In this document: positions 47,705 to 56,303 of the stretch, piece after piece
How positions within the stretch are numbered: position 1 is the first letter of the stretch
How the letters are laid out: the number at the start of each line of letters is the position of its first letter
The notes under the pieces: generated by a model
Seen by the model: the letters and a program-made list of their open reading frames with translations, nothing else
The model's database searches: none
Told to the model about the DNA's origin: nothing
Assembly (NCBI GenBank): GCA_010692645.1
Contig: JAAHGS010000003.1
Span: forward strand, 84,306 to 148,305
DNA: 64,000 nucleotides
DNA from: Symploca sp. SIO2E9
Lineage (GTDB): Bacteria; Cyanobacteriota; Cyanobacteriia; Cyanobacteriales; Coleofasciculaceae
Reading direction: 5' to 3'
Program-made: the position numbers and the translations under genes

Positions 47705-48151
47705 AGAAGAGAAAGTGTGAGCGAAAAAAGGTGTGGGGAAATAATTAAGCAGACGCGGAGAGGGGGAGACGCGGAGACGGGGAGATGCGGAGACGCGGAG
47801 AATTCAAATCCCACGCAAGATTTCGTTCACCCGAAGAGAAAGATTTCACGTTTCAATAAGAGCTTGCTATATTCATCAACTATAGTTGATGTGGCAGCTG
47901 AAACCAGAGCGATCGCCTTTTATTTGAGAATGGCGATCGCTTTAATATATGAATAAGAAAAATTAATAAACTCCTATTTGGTGCCAACTAAACAGTGCGC
48001 AATCAAACTTAACCTATTTAGGGACTAATCTGGCACCTCTTTGAGAGAGATTACAGCGTGGGTCTTATCGCTCTCCCTTTCTCCCCACGTTTAGATAAAT
48101 TTTATATTAGAGAAAGTTACTTAATTAATCTAGTCAATCCAGATAAAGAAG
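47705..48151. other. Intergenic region with GGAGACGCGGAGA repeat and HIP1 hairpin
   Basis: A run of GACGCGGAGA/GGGGAGA units lies at 47752-47801. GCGATCGC occurs twice in inverted context (47909-47940), forming a HIP1 hairpin. A short ORF spans the G-rich run but looks like chance coding through repeat DNA. Confidence 0.5.
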
Positions 48152-49108
48152 ATGATTATCATCACTAACCGCTCAGTCAATGAATTGGCCAATGATGAGA
48201 CGATGTTCGGTGAAACCCCCAATGCTAAGGGTATCGATGAAATTAGACTAGCCAAAGCCGACTACGATGCTGAGGAAAACCAATGGAACTTGGAACTTAT
48301 CCCAGAACCTGATTCATTAGATCCTAATAACCTACCCACTCAGCAGCTTTTCAATGAAGTGGTAAATGAAATAGCAGCTGGCACCTACGGCTGTAATTGG
48401 CTGTTCTGGGTTCACGGTTTTAGCATGACTACTCGCGATGTCCTAGAGTTAGCATGGCAAAGACAGGAAAAATACGATCTTGAACTAATCGTTTTTACTT
48501 GGCCTTCTAATCCAGGAGGCTTTGTTATTGATGAGTATAATCGAGCTCGCCAGGCTGCCAAGGCTTCCGCCAACGCCCTTGATCGTGCCTTGGAGAAGTT
48601 AGGCAAATGTATCGCTAATCGTTCTCTTTCTGAAATCGAACAATGCCCAATCAGCCTCAATCTGGAAGCTCACAGTATGGGTAACTTTCTGCTAGAGAAT
48701 TATGTTCGCGATCCAATCTTCAGTGGAGAAACGCGGATTTTTGATAATGTGATTTTGCATCAAGCGGATGTGGATGTTGATACCCACACTCAATGGATTG
48801 ATAAAGTTACGACTGCCCAAAGGATTTATGTCACAATCAACGAATTTGACGCTGCTCTTAAGGTGTCGGATGTAGTTAATAAAGCAAGACTAGGAAGATC
48901 ACTCTATAACCTCAGAGGGGAACGTCCGATTTACTGCGACTTTTCCATGGGTTCTAACATCAGGTCACTTCACAACCTAGCCTTGGAGGTACAAGACAAT
49001 CGATATGTTGACACCTTCTGGAGCGAAGTTTATAGCGGTAGGCGTGGCGAGGTAGTTGAAGGATTCCAATACGATTCTACTATCAATGTCTATAAGCTTT
49101 TAAAGTGA
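48152..49108 (+). CDS. DUF900 alpha/beta hydrolase-fold protein
   Basis: 318 residues. The alpha/beta hydrolase pattern of the DUF900 family is visible: oxyanion region FWVHGFSMTTRD at about residue 88, strand LIVFTWPSNPG and nucleophile elbow LEAHSMGNFLLE (Ser of AHSMGN) near 172. The acid and His are less certain (DNVILHQADVDVD). Substrate unknown. Start ATG has preceding purines (AAAGAAG). Confidence 0.85.
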   Translation: MIIITNRSVNELANDETMFGETPNAKGIDEIRLAKADYDAEENQWNLELIPEPDSLDPNNLPTQQLFNEVVNEIAAGTYGCNWLFWVHGFSMTTRDVLELAWQRQEKYDLELIVFTWPSNPGGFVIDEYNRARQAAKASANALDRALEKLGKCIANRSLSEIEQCPISLNLEAHSMGNFLLENYVRDPIFSGETRIFDNVILHQADVDVDTHTQWIDKVTTAQRIYVTINEFDAALKVSDVVNKARLGRSLYNLRGERPIYCDFSMGSNIRSLHNLALEVQDNRYVDTFWSEVYSGRRGEVVEGFQYDSTINVYKLLK

Positions 49109-49126
49109 AACTGATTGAGATGATAA

Positions 49127-49507
49127 TTACCTCGCCAGTAAATAACCTACCGATAATGAAATATGGGGAAATGCTGTTGGCTGAATTTCGCCCTGCTTCA
49201 ACCTCTGCTGTGATTGATATTCTTCTTTCACTGGTTCTTTAAAGACAACTAATTCTTGATCACGAAGATTGGCAACCCAGTACTCAGGGATATTAGCAAA
49301 GGCATAGGTCTTACTTTTATCTTCTAAGTCCTTTTCCAGACTCGAATAAGAATACTCAATTAACCAATAGATGTTTTCTGGATAGGGATGGTGATCAAAG
49401 TACTCATCTTCCAAGGGTTCCACAACTGCAAGATCAGGTTCTGATTCAGAGTTACTTATTAGTAGTGTAATTGGCTTGCCTTCCCGAATCAGAACCTGTT
49501 GTGACAG
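49127..49507 (-). pseudogene. Uma2-family nuclease-like protein, N-terminally truncated
   Basis: The frame reads VLIREGKPITLL...SEPDLAVVEPLEDEY, then PENIYWLIEYSYSSLEKDLE and YAFANIPEYWVANL. These are the central PD and E-x-Y portions of the Uma2 (DUF820) fold. An in-frame stop at 49508-49510 removes the N-terminal half, and only a GTG at 49423 could start a shorter protein. It is most likely a decayed gene. Confidence 0.7.
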
Positions 49508-49568
49508 TCATAGGGCAAAAACAGTTTTGTAAATTGTGATAACTTTGTCTGTGGTTTTTAACCTAGGG

Positions 49569-49614
49569 TTGACGTTGTGTATACGCAGTTGATATAGTAT
49601 CGATATTGATACTA
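49569..49614 (+). promoter_or_regulatory. hicAB promoter with overlapping palindromic operator
   Basis: A -35-like TTGACG (49569-49574) and -10-like TATAGT (49593-49598) are spaced by 18 bp. A perfect palindrome TAGTATC-GATATT-GATACTA (49595-49614) overlaps the -10, as expected for HicB autorepression. It ends 22 bp before the toxin ATG. Confidence 0.6.
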
Positions 49615-49636
49615 TTATCGTCTTAAAGCCCAGTGT

Positions 49637-49891
49637 ATGGCACAAATAACAAAACTCGTTGCTGAGCTAAGAAACAATCCAAAAAATGTTAACTTTACTG
49701 ATTTAGTGAAGGTTTGTAATCATTATTTTGGAGAACCCAGACAGCAAGGAACGAGTCATTGTGTCTATAAAACATCTTGGTCTGGAGATCCACGTGTCAA
49801 CATTCAAGAAAAGAACGGAAAAGCAAAAGTTTATCAAGTTAGGCAGGTTTTAGCTGCCATTGAAAAAATTGAGGGCATGGAAGATGGTTAA
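49637..49891 (+). CDS. hicA: HicA-family toxin
   Basis: 84 residues. The HicA-like core includes the GTSHCVYKT block, where the His is the usual catalytic residue of this mRNA interferase fold, and ending helix QVLAAIEKIE. It is a longer, variant form of HicA often found in cyanobacteria. The antitoxin ATG overlaps its last codons, which is typical of toxin-antitoxin pairs. Confidence 0.8.
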   Translation: MAQITKLVAELRNNPKNVNFTDLVKVCNHYFGEPRQQGTSHCVYKTSWSGDPRVNIQEKNGKAKVYQVRQVLAAIEKIEGMEDG

Positions 49892-50210
49892 CTACGAGCA
49901 CTACACCTATAAAGTTACTTGGTCAGTTGAAGACCAAGAATTTGTAGGACTATGCGCTGAGTATCCTAGTCTGTCCTACCTTGATCAAGAGCGTCATGCT
50001 GCACTCCAAGGTATCACCAACTTAGTGAAAGATATAGTAGCCGATATGGAGGCTAACGGCGAAAAAATTCCCGAACCTATTGCTGAGAAAAACTACAGTG
50101 GTAAATTTCAAGTGCGTATTACACCAGAGCTTCATCGTAAACTGGCTATAGAGGCAGCAGAAGAAAATGTTAGCTTAAATCGTTATGTGAACTACAAACT
50201 TGCAAGTTAA
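49884..50210 (+). CDS. hicB: HicB-family antitoxin with ribbon-helix-helix domain
   Basis: 108 residues from the ATG at 49884 (MVNYEHYTYKV); the frame is open from an upstream ATG at 49860 inside hicA. The N-terminal half is the partially degraded RNase H-like HicB fold (EFVGLCAEYPSLSYLDQERH). The C-terminal half is an Arc/MetJ-type DNA-binding domain (FQVRITPELHRKLAIEAAEE). It likely neutralises HicA and binds the palindrome upstream. The 3' end overlaps the next convergent gene by 4 bp. Confidence 0.82.
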   Translation: MVNYEHYTYKVTWSVEDQEFVGLCAEYPSLSYLDQERHAALQGITNLVKDIVADMEANGEKIPEPIAEKNYSGKFQVRITPELHRKLAIEAAEENVSLNRYVNYKLAS

Positions 50211-51442
50211 CTATCAGCAGCACCAACTGCTGCGATCGCAGCTTCCAGAGCAATTGCCACATGAGTCCAATGGGTTCCACCTTGACAAAAAGCGATATAA
50301 GGTTCCCTTAAAGGACCATCAGCAGAAAATTCCGAGGTACTACCATCAATAAAAGTACCTCCAGCCATCACCAACTGACTCTCATAACCAGGCATTTGGG
50401 CAGGCACCGGCTCTAAATAGGAATCCACTGGAGAATGCTGCTGAATCGCGCGACAAAAAGCAATTAATTTCTCCGGTGAACCCAATTGAATTGCCTGAAT
50501 CACATCGCGCCTGGGTACCATAGGCCCAGGATTAACAGGGTAACCCAACTGTTTCATTACATAAGCAGTTAAATGATTACCTTTAATTGCCTCTCCCACC
50601 ATTTGAGGTGCCAGGAATAAGCCTTGAAACAGCAAGCGATTTTGGTCAAAAGTAGCGCCACCAGCACTACCAATTCCCGGCGCAGTCAAGCGACAAGCCG
50701 CCGCCTCTACTAAGTCAGCCTTGCCAGCAATATAGCCACCAGCGGTTGCAATTGTGCCGCCGGGATTTTTAATCAGCGAACCAGCAATCAAATCAGCACC
50801 TACTGCTGGCGGTTCGCACTCCTCAACAAACTCGCCATAACAGTTATCGACAAAACAAATAGTGTCTGGATTTTGCTGTTTGACCAGCATGACAATTTTT
50901 TCAATCTCAGTAATGGAAAGACTTTCTCGCCAAGAATAACCGCAGGAACGCTGAATTAATACTAAGCGAGTGCGATTACTCACAGCTTTTCCTAAAGCTT
51001 GCCAATCTAGAGTGCCCTCCTGAGTTAGTGACAACTGGCGATAATCGATGCCAAACTCGATGAGAGAGCCTTGATTGTGACCTCGCAAACCAATGACTTC
51101 TTCGAGAGTATCATAAGGATCCCCAGCAACCGCTAACATCTCGTCACCAGGACGCAAAACGCCAAATAGGCAACAGGCAATCGCGTGGGTTCCAGAAACA
51201 AACTGCACCCGTACTGCTGCTGCTTGAGTACCCATGACTTCAGCAAAAATCCGATCCAAGGTTTGGCGTCCAAGATCATCATGACCATAACCGGTGACAC
51301 CGGCAAAGTGCTGAACACCTAAACGGTGGCCTCGAAAAGAAGAGAGTATTTTCTTGAGATTGTGCTTGACGGTCGCGTCAATTCCGTAAAAGATCGGAAG
51401 CAGTGCCTTTTCTGCTGCTTGCAGCTTTTGGGTGCTGTTCAC
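50207..51442 (-). CDS. Methionine gamma-lyase family protein (aluminium resistance type)
   Basis: 411 residues from the GTG at 51442; an in-frame ATG at 51532 adds a hydrophobic, non-conserved leader. PLP-dependent fold: SGTHAIACCLFGVLRPGDE, FVDNCYGEFVEECEP and the probable PLP-lysine region ADLIAGSLIKNPGGTIATAG. The family (COG4100) is annotated as methionine gamma-lyase-like or aluminium resistance protein; the natural substrate is unknown. Stand-alone gene. Confidence 0.88.
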   Translation of the reverse strand: MNSTQKLQAAEKALLPIFYGIDATVKHNLKKILSSFRGHRLGVQHFAGVTGYGHDDLGRQTLDRIFAEVMGTQAAAVRVQFVSGTHAIACCLFGVLRPGDEMLAVAGDPYDTLEEVIGLRGHNQGSLIEFGIDYRQLSLTQEGTLDWQALGKAVSNRTRLVLIQRSCGYSWRESLSITEIEKIVMLVKQQNPDTICFVDNCYGEFVEECEPPAVGADLIAGSLIKNPGGTIATAGGYIAGKADLVEAAACRLTAPGIGSAGGATFDQNRLLFQGLFLAPQMVGEAIKGNHLTAYVMKQLGYPVNPGPMVPRRDVIQAIQLGSPEKLIAFCRAIQQHSPVDSYLEPVPAQMPGYESQLVMAGGTFIDGSTSEFSADGPLREPYIAFCQGGTHWTHVAIALEAAIAAVGAADS

Positions 51443-51535
51443 TAAATAAAACCAAAAAACAACAAAGTTAAAAGCCTTAACCAAGGGTACAACAAGCAAG
51501 TTTTGCAGACAGCATCCGAGACGTGATCTCAAAAA

Positions 51536-51570
51536 AGTAATAAGTGTTATTGTTGTTACTTATTACTTAA
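51536..51570. repeat. Short TAAGTAA/TTACTTA inverted heptamers
   Basis: AGTAATAAGTGTTATTGTTG followed by TTACTTATTACTT forms an imperfect inverted repeat. It uses the heptamer unit found tandemly at 11130 and 22245. Confidence 0.5.
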
Positions 51571-51620
51571 AAGCAGACTATTTGTAGAATTCTTTTTTAT
51601 TTTGTATAACCTCTTGTTTA

Positions 51621-51760
51621 GGGAACTCCAAGAAATAAATTATCCAATTTACTTGGAAATATGACGTAAAGAATCTTCTTCCCCTCTCCCCCTCTCCCCC
51701 TCTCCCCCTCTTCCCATCTCCCCCTCTCCTCGATGGGATATTTTTTTATTTGGAAGTCCC
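51621..51760. mobile_element. MITE-like element with GGGGAGAT core, copy C
   Basis: In inverted orientation: left end GGGAACTCCAAGAAATAAAT, a core of CTCCCC-rich units and right end ATTTGGAAGTCCC. TTA lies on both sides (51618-51620 and 51761-51763). The right TTA is the complement of the TAA stop codon of the GGDEF gene, so the element sits exactly at that gene's end. Confidence 0.75.
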
Positions 51761-52603
51761 TTACGGAACTGCAATCTCGGTAAAGCTGCGGTTGCGCCCT
51801 GCTGCTTTTGCCTGATACAAAGCTTTATCGGCTGCTGCAATCAACATTTGTGGTGTTTTGCTAGGCTTCGGGTAAATAGAACCTATGCCCAAACTAAGAG
51901 TGACGTGCTTGCTCACCTCTGACTGACCATGGACAATTTCTAAATTACTAACCACTTCCAGAATTACCTTAGCAACCAGAGATGCACCAGCAGCATTAGT
52001 GTTGGGCAGAATAACTGCAAATTCCTCGCCCCCGTACCTAGCGACTAAATCAACAGACCGCTTCGCGCAAAAACGCAAGGCATCAGCAACCCGACGCAAA
52101 CAGTCATCACCAGCCTGATGACCATAGGTATCGTTATATCTCTTAAAAAAATCGATGTCACAAAGGATTAGAGACAAAGGCAAACGTTCTCTAACCATGC
52201 GATGCCACTCATCCTCAAGATATTCATCAAATCGGCGTCGATTTGCAACCCCTGTTAGTCCATCTAAAAGAGCAAGACGTCGCAACTCCCGATTTGCTTC
52301 CTCTAGTTGTTGATAAAGCTGAAATTGTTGGATCAGACGCCGTACTCGCTGGCGCAATACTGCCAGGTGAATCGGCTTAGTGAGGTAATCAGTTGCTCCA
52401 ACGGCAAAAGCTCGGTCTACTGACTCTTGATCATTGAGTCCAGTAATCATCAGCACTGGGATGCTGGAAGGCAAGTATAGGTTTTTGATATCGACATTGC
52501 CATTTCCGTTCACCACCGAGAGGTGATTTCTCACTTCTCTACTTTCACCAGAAAGCATGTGTAACTTGGTGCAGCAAGCAAAGCCATCCATCACTGGCAT
52601 CAT
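51761..52603 (-). pseudogene. Diguanylate cyclase response regulator, 5'-truncated by tnpB
   Basis: 280 codons. The receiver domain keeps only its second half (MMPVMDGF, VLMITG, LTKPIHLAVLRQRV). A complete GGDEF domain follows, with active site RYGGEEFAVILP, and LLDGLTGVANRRRFD before it. Just upstream, PHLVLLDA is still readable in frame, including the phospho-acceptor Asp. The rest of the 5' end is replaced at about 52638 by a tnpB fragment, so at least ~50 residues are lost. The GGDEF domain could still be made from the internal ATG at 52603; phosphorelay control should be lost. Confidence 0.8.
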
Positions 52604-52608
52604 CGCAT

Positions 52609-52998
52609 CTAAGAGTACAAGATGCGGCTTGAGGCGGGTTTCTTGAACCTAGGAAAACCATGGGCTTGTTCCCACATGCTGACAAAAGCTTTCTCGAGGC
52701 GCATCAGCGTTTGTTGAAGTACTTGTGATTGTACTTTTTGCAGGCTAGGACTAGTTTTTCGGTAGGCAGTTAAGGCTTTTGCCTGATTAACATAGGTTGG
52801 ACGCTTACTCTCAGCTGGGATGATATACTCAGACCGAAGTGAGCAAGCGTTAATTGGACAACTACGAGACTTGTACCAGTCCTTGCGCTCAGCTAGAGCA
52901 TAGTTATAGACACGACGGTTTTGTTCTAGCCAGTCGTCGAAGTGCTCTATCTGTGCTTTGGTTGGCTTAAGTTTAAATTCGTAGGTCAGATTAAACAC
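52609..52998 (-). pseudogene. TnpB N-terminal fragment (IS1341-type)
   Basis: 129 codons beginning MFNLTYEFKLKPTKAQIEHF, the classic TnpB N-terminus. Conserved NRRVYNYAL, LQKVQSQVLQQTLMRLEKAF and GFPRFKK follow. After RFKK the sequence switches to the response regulator DNA, giving PASSRILYS and a stop. The RuvC catalytic region is absent. Its left end hairpin remains at 53071-53113. Confidence 0.85.
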
Positions 52999-53070
52999 TT
53001 GTATCGCCTCCTGATGTTATATTTTACAGCCATTTTTATGGAGCGTTAGGATGGTTTCTAAGAGACTCAC

Positions 53071-53113
53071 TGGCAATTCATCCCATCGCTAAAAGCGAGG
53101 GTCTTCTTGCCGG
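53071..53113. mobile_element. IS200/IS605-type left end hairpin
   Basis: TTCATCCCATCGCTAAAAGC followed by GAGGGTCTTCTTGCCGG is the reverse complement of the end found before the intact tnpB at 61131-61172 and similar to 63276-63318. It marks the outer end of the element carrying the tnpB fragment. Confidence 0.65.
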
Positions 53114-53209
53114 AGCTAGATAAATCTTAAGAAGAAAATTGTAACAGTTGATCAACCCCCTACTCTGCCTACTTAGTGTAAATAGGGGGTTATCGGGCTA
53201 GATTCGATA

Positions 53210-53542
53210 TCAGCTAGTAGATATACTAGCTTGAAGTAGCGCATCTAACTTACCCTGAGCTTCTAGAGAGTACATATCATCACAACCACCAATATGTTGG
53301 TCATTTATAAAAATTTGTGGCAAAGAGCTGCCTCCATTCGCACGCTCCGTCATCACAGCTCTTGTCTCCTCATCGCCATCGATACAGTATTCAGTAAACT
53401 GAACTCCCTTCGCATTTAGCAACGCCTTAGCACGAATGCAGAAAGGACACCAACTCCAGGTGTAAATTTCAACTTTTCCTTCCATGGTCTTCTTAGCTGT
53501 TAAGCAATATTTCTTAGATTCTAGCTTGGTGAGTGTTGCCAT
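53210..53542 (-). CDS. grxC: Glutaredoxin 3 (GrxC)
   Basis: 110 residues; an ATG at 53485 (MEGKVEIYTWSWCPFC) is closer to usual starts and gives 91 residues. Active site C32PFC35, cis-Pro block SLPQIFIND and the GGCDDMYSLE glutathione-binding motif are all present. It is a dithiol glutaredoxin for disulfide reduction in the cytosol. Monocistronic. Confidence 0.92.
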   Translation of the reverse strand: MATLTKLESKKYCLTAKKTMEGKVEIYTWSWCPFCIRAKALLNAKGVQFTEYCIDGDEETRAVMTERANGGSSLPQIFINDQHIGGCDDMYSLEAQGKLDALLQASISTS

Positions 53543-53997
53543 TAATAAACAGAGGGCTTTCAGCCTCGCTATTTAGTAAATTGCGAGACACCCTTGACTT
53601 AAAACTGTTAACCTTTTGATAAATACTTTAGGTATAGTCAAACTTTGAGTTCCTCAAGTGTTGTGTGTCCTAGAAAGAACTTGCATCAGGCATGGTAATG
53701 AAAGTAGCGGACACTCAAGAGTCAGTTGCTTTAGACTAGTGCTGCGCCTAGTAGATGCTACAGATATTGCTTCTACAGATGAGCCGTTGCACCGAAAACT
53801 CAAATGACTCTGGCGAAGTTGAACTTGTTAACTTTTTTGGTTGTCGCCAGTTCAACTTTATTTAGTGTCACAACTTACTACCACCGAGATTACGTGAGAA
53901 CCTAGAAACGGAAATAGACACCAACGCTCCGGTAAAACCCAACTAAACTGGTAAAACTGACTGATGGACTGCCTGAAAAAGCCTGCAAGAAAACATT
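53543..53997. other. Intergenic region with overlapping alternative hairpins
   Basis: No gene recognised. TGGCGA/TCGCCA (53811-53816 with 53844-53849) and AAGTTGAACT/AGTTCAACTT (53816-53825 with 53849-53858) can each form a stem but not both at once. A TTGTTAACTTTTTTGG loop lies between. It may be a terminator or attenuator for an unseen small RNA, or the leader of the MBL gene. Confidence 0.4.
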
Positions 53998-54876
53998 ATG
54001 TCTAGTTCGCACAACCTATTCACAATCAAATTTTGGGGCGTTAGAGGCAGTATTGCCTGTCCAGGACCAGAAACTGTCCGCTATGGAGGCAATACCCCTT
54101 GCGTAGAAATGAGAGTTGGTAGTGAGCGTCTGATTTTTGATGGGGGCACCGGCTTGCGAGTTTTGGGACAATCAATGCTGCCAGAGATGCCAGTAGCGGC
54201 TCATATTTTTTTTACTCACTCCCACTGGGATCACATTCAAGGTTTTCCTTTCTTTGCCCCTGCCTTTATTCCGCTCAATCGTTTCGATATTTATGGAACA
54301 CGCGCACCTCAGGATGAGACTATTGAGAAGCGCCTTTCTGACCAGATGCTTCACCCAAACTTTCCTGTTCCCTTGCAAATTATGCAAGCAGATTTAAAGT
54401 TCCATGACTTGGCAATAGGAGCAAAGGTTAAGATTGGCGAGATTACAGTTGAAAATACTCTACTAAACCATCCAGGTGAAGCCGTGGGCTATCGGGTTAG
54501 CTGGCGTGGTTATGCTGCTGCCTACATTACTGACACCGAACATTTCCCAGAGACTTTAGATCCAAAAGTTATTCATCTAGCACAAGATGCCGATGTCGTT
54601 ATTTACGACGCCACTTACACAGATCAAGAGTACAATTCAAGGGTATCGAGCAAGGTTGGTTGGGGTCATTCAACCTGGCAGGAGGCAATTAAGGTTGCTG
54701 AGGCTGCCAATGTCAAAAAACTGGTTATCTTCCACCATGATCCACTGCACAATGATGATTTTCTCGATCAAGTCGGACAAGAAGCTCAAAAGCACTTTCC
54801 CAATACAATTATGGCCTCCGAAGGTATGACAATTAAGTTACTCGATTCCTCTAAGCCGAATCAGGTTGCTGTCTGA
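53998..54876 (+). CDS. MBL-fold metallo-hydrolase
   Basis: 292 residues. The N-terminus FWGVRGSIACPGPETVRYGG and the metal motif THSHWDHIQGFPFF (H74, H76, D78, H79) are typical of a cyanobacterial beta-lactamase-fold group related to phosphodiesterases. Further ligands are in LLNHPGEAVGYR, YITDTEH and FHHDPLHND. Substrate unknown. Single gene. Confidence 0.88.
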   Translation: MSSSHNLFTIKFWGVRGSIACPGPETVRYGGNTPCVEMRVGSERLIFDGGTGLRVLGQSMLPEMPVAAHIFFTHSHWDHIQGFPFFAPAFIPLNRFDIYGTRAPQDETIEKRLSDQMLHPNFPVPLQIMQADLKFHDLAIGAKVKIGEITVENTLLNHPGEAVGYRVSWRGYAAAYITDTEHFPETLDPKVIHLAQDADVVIYDATYTDQEYNSRVSSKVGWGHSTWQEAIKVAEAANVKKLVIFHHDPLHNDDFLDQVGQEAQKHFPNTIMASEGMTIKLLDSSKPNQVAV

Positions 54877-55087
54877 GCAGTTTAGAGTCTGGAGTTTCTC
54901 CTGAGCAATTAGCAATTGTTACTCACTAGTTTAAGTATCATCAGCACAAGCTTAATCTGTAACGATTGCTCAAGACCTCAATTGTTGAGACTCTCACAGC
55001 TTGAGTAAATTGGTTTGCAATCAGAAAAAACTGATTGACTTGTTCGCGGCTACGCGCTAAATAATTAAATGTATCAAAATTTGAACT

Positions 55088-56128
55088 GTGCGGGTTATTT
55101 CATCTCTAGACACTGCATTAACACCGACTGCTGTTGCCCTCGGAAACTTTGACGGTATCCACCTGGGGCACCAACAAGTCATTGCGCCAATTTTGCAGAA
55201 AGCTATAGCTGCTGAACCAGTAGCAGTCGAGCAACAACCTGTGGTGGAGAGGCAAAATGCACCCCCAAGTTTTAGTTTAGCAATCCCCAAGGAGGAGATT
55301 GCAAGTCAAGTTGATGGCAAAATAAGTTACCCTCACATCACAGTAGCAACTTTTGATCCTCATCCCCGTGAATTTTTTTCTGGTGTTGCTTGTAAGCTGC
55401 TGACGCCAAGAGCAGAAAAAGTCCAGCAGCTCAATCGAATTGGTGTGGAACAACTTGTGCTCCTGCCCTTTGATCGAGAACTAGCTGCCCTCACTCCCAA
55501 GCAATTTGTCGAAGAAATTTTGCTCAGGCAACTTAGAGTGCAGCACGTGAGTGTAGGAGAGGATTTTCGTTTTGGGCATCGGCGAGCAGGAACTGCTGCT
55601 GACTTGCTGGAAATTGCCTCTACTTATGGTGTTAAGGTCACAATTGTGCCTTTGCATACTTCTGAAGGAGAACGGATTAGTAGTTCTGCAATTCGCAAAT
55701 CTTTAGAGCAAGGTGAACTCAATCAGGTAAATCGACTCCTAGGACGTCCCTACACCCTCACAGGAGTAGTAATCAAAGGGCAGAGTCTGGGCAGAACTAT
55801 TGGATTTCCCACGGCTAACCTCCAGCTACCTCCAGACAAATTCTTACCCAAACAAGGTGTCTACTGCGTGCGAGTCTGGGGTCCATCACTGAGTTCACCA
55901 GCATCCCCTATTTCTGGAGTTATGAATATCGGAAAGCGTCCAACAGTAAATGGCTCTAGTTTGACAGTAGAATTTCACCTGCTAGATTGGTTAGGAGATT
56001 TATATGGACAGACCTTGACGGTTAGCTTGGAAAAGTTTTTGCGAGCTGAACAAAAATTTCCTTCCCTAGATGCCCTCAAAAATCAGATCCAAGCAGACTG
56101 CGCAGCAGCGAGAGCCTTTTTTAGATAG
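55088..56128 (+). CDS. ribF: Bifunctional riboflavin kinase / FAD synthetase
   Basis: 346 residues from a GTG start. N-terminal FAD synthetase domain: ALGNFDGIHLGHQQVI (17-32), FDPHPREFF, VGEDFRFGHRRAGTA, ISSSAIRKSLEQGEL. C-terminal flavokinase: GQSLGRTIGFPTANLQLPPD, GVMNIGKRPT and DLYGQTLTV. A linker of about 40 residues (roughly 40-80), rich in V/E/Q, is longer than in E. coli RibF but common in cyanobacteria. It makes FMN and FAD. Confidence 0.94.
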   Translation: MRVISSLDTALTPTAVALGNFDGIHLGHQQVIAPILQKAIAAEPVAVEQQPVVERQNAPPSFSLAIPKEEIASQVDGKISYPHITVATFDPHPREFFSGVACKLLTPRAEKVQQLNRIGVEQLVLLPFDRELAALTPKQFVEEILLRQLRVQHVSVGEDFRFGHRRAGTAADLLEIASTYGVKVTIVPLHTSEGERISSSAIRKSLEQGELNQVNRLLGRPYTLTGVVIKGQSLGRTIGFPTANLQLPPDKFLPKQGVYCVRVWGPSLSSPASPISGVMNIGKRPTVNGSSLTVEFHLLDWLGDLYGQTLTVSLEKFLRAEQKFPSLDALKNQIQADCAAARAFFR

Positions 56129-56303
56129 TTAGCAATAGGGTCAGCAACTGTAATTAAATACCTGCTCAATTGCAGCTCATTCCTATTCAATTTGAGTAGG
56201 GCTGTTTATTAAGAAGGAAGCCATGCTGCTAGCCATGAACCCTGAACACTCTCGATCCTAATCTTGACTACTGAATCTAAGTCCCAGGGAGTATCCACCA
56301 GTC

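Noticed and set aside
47717..47956. 79-codon ORF in intergenic region
   Set aside because: Crosses low-complexity GGAGACGCGGAGA and HIP1 sequences and has no family match.
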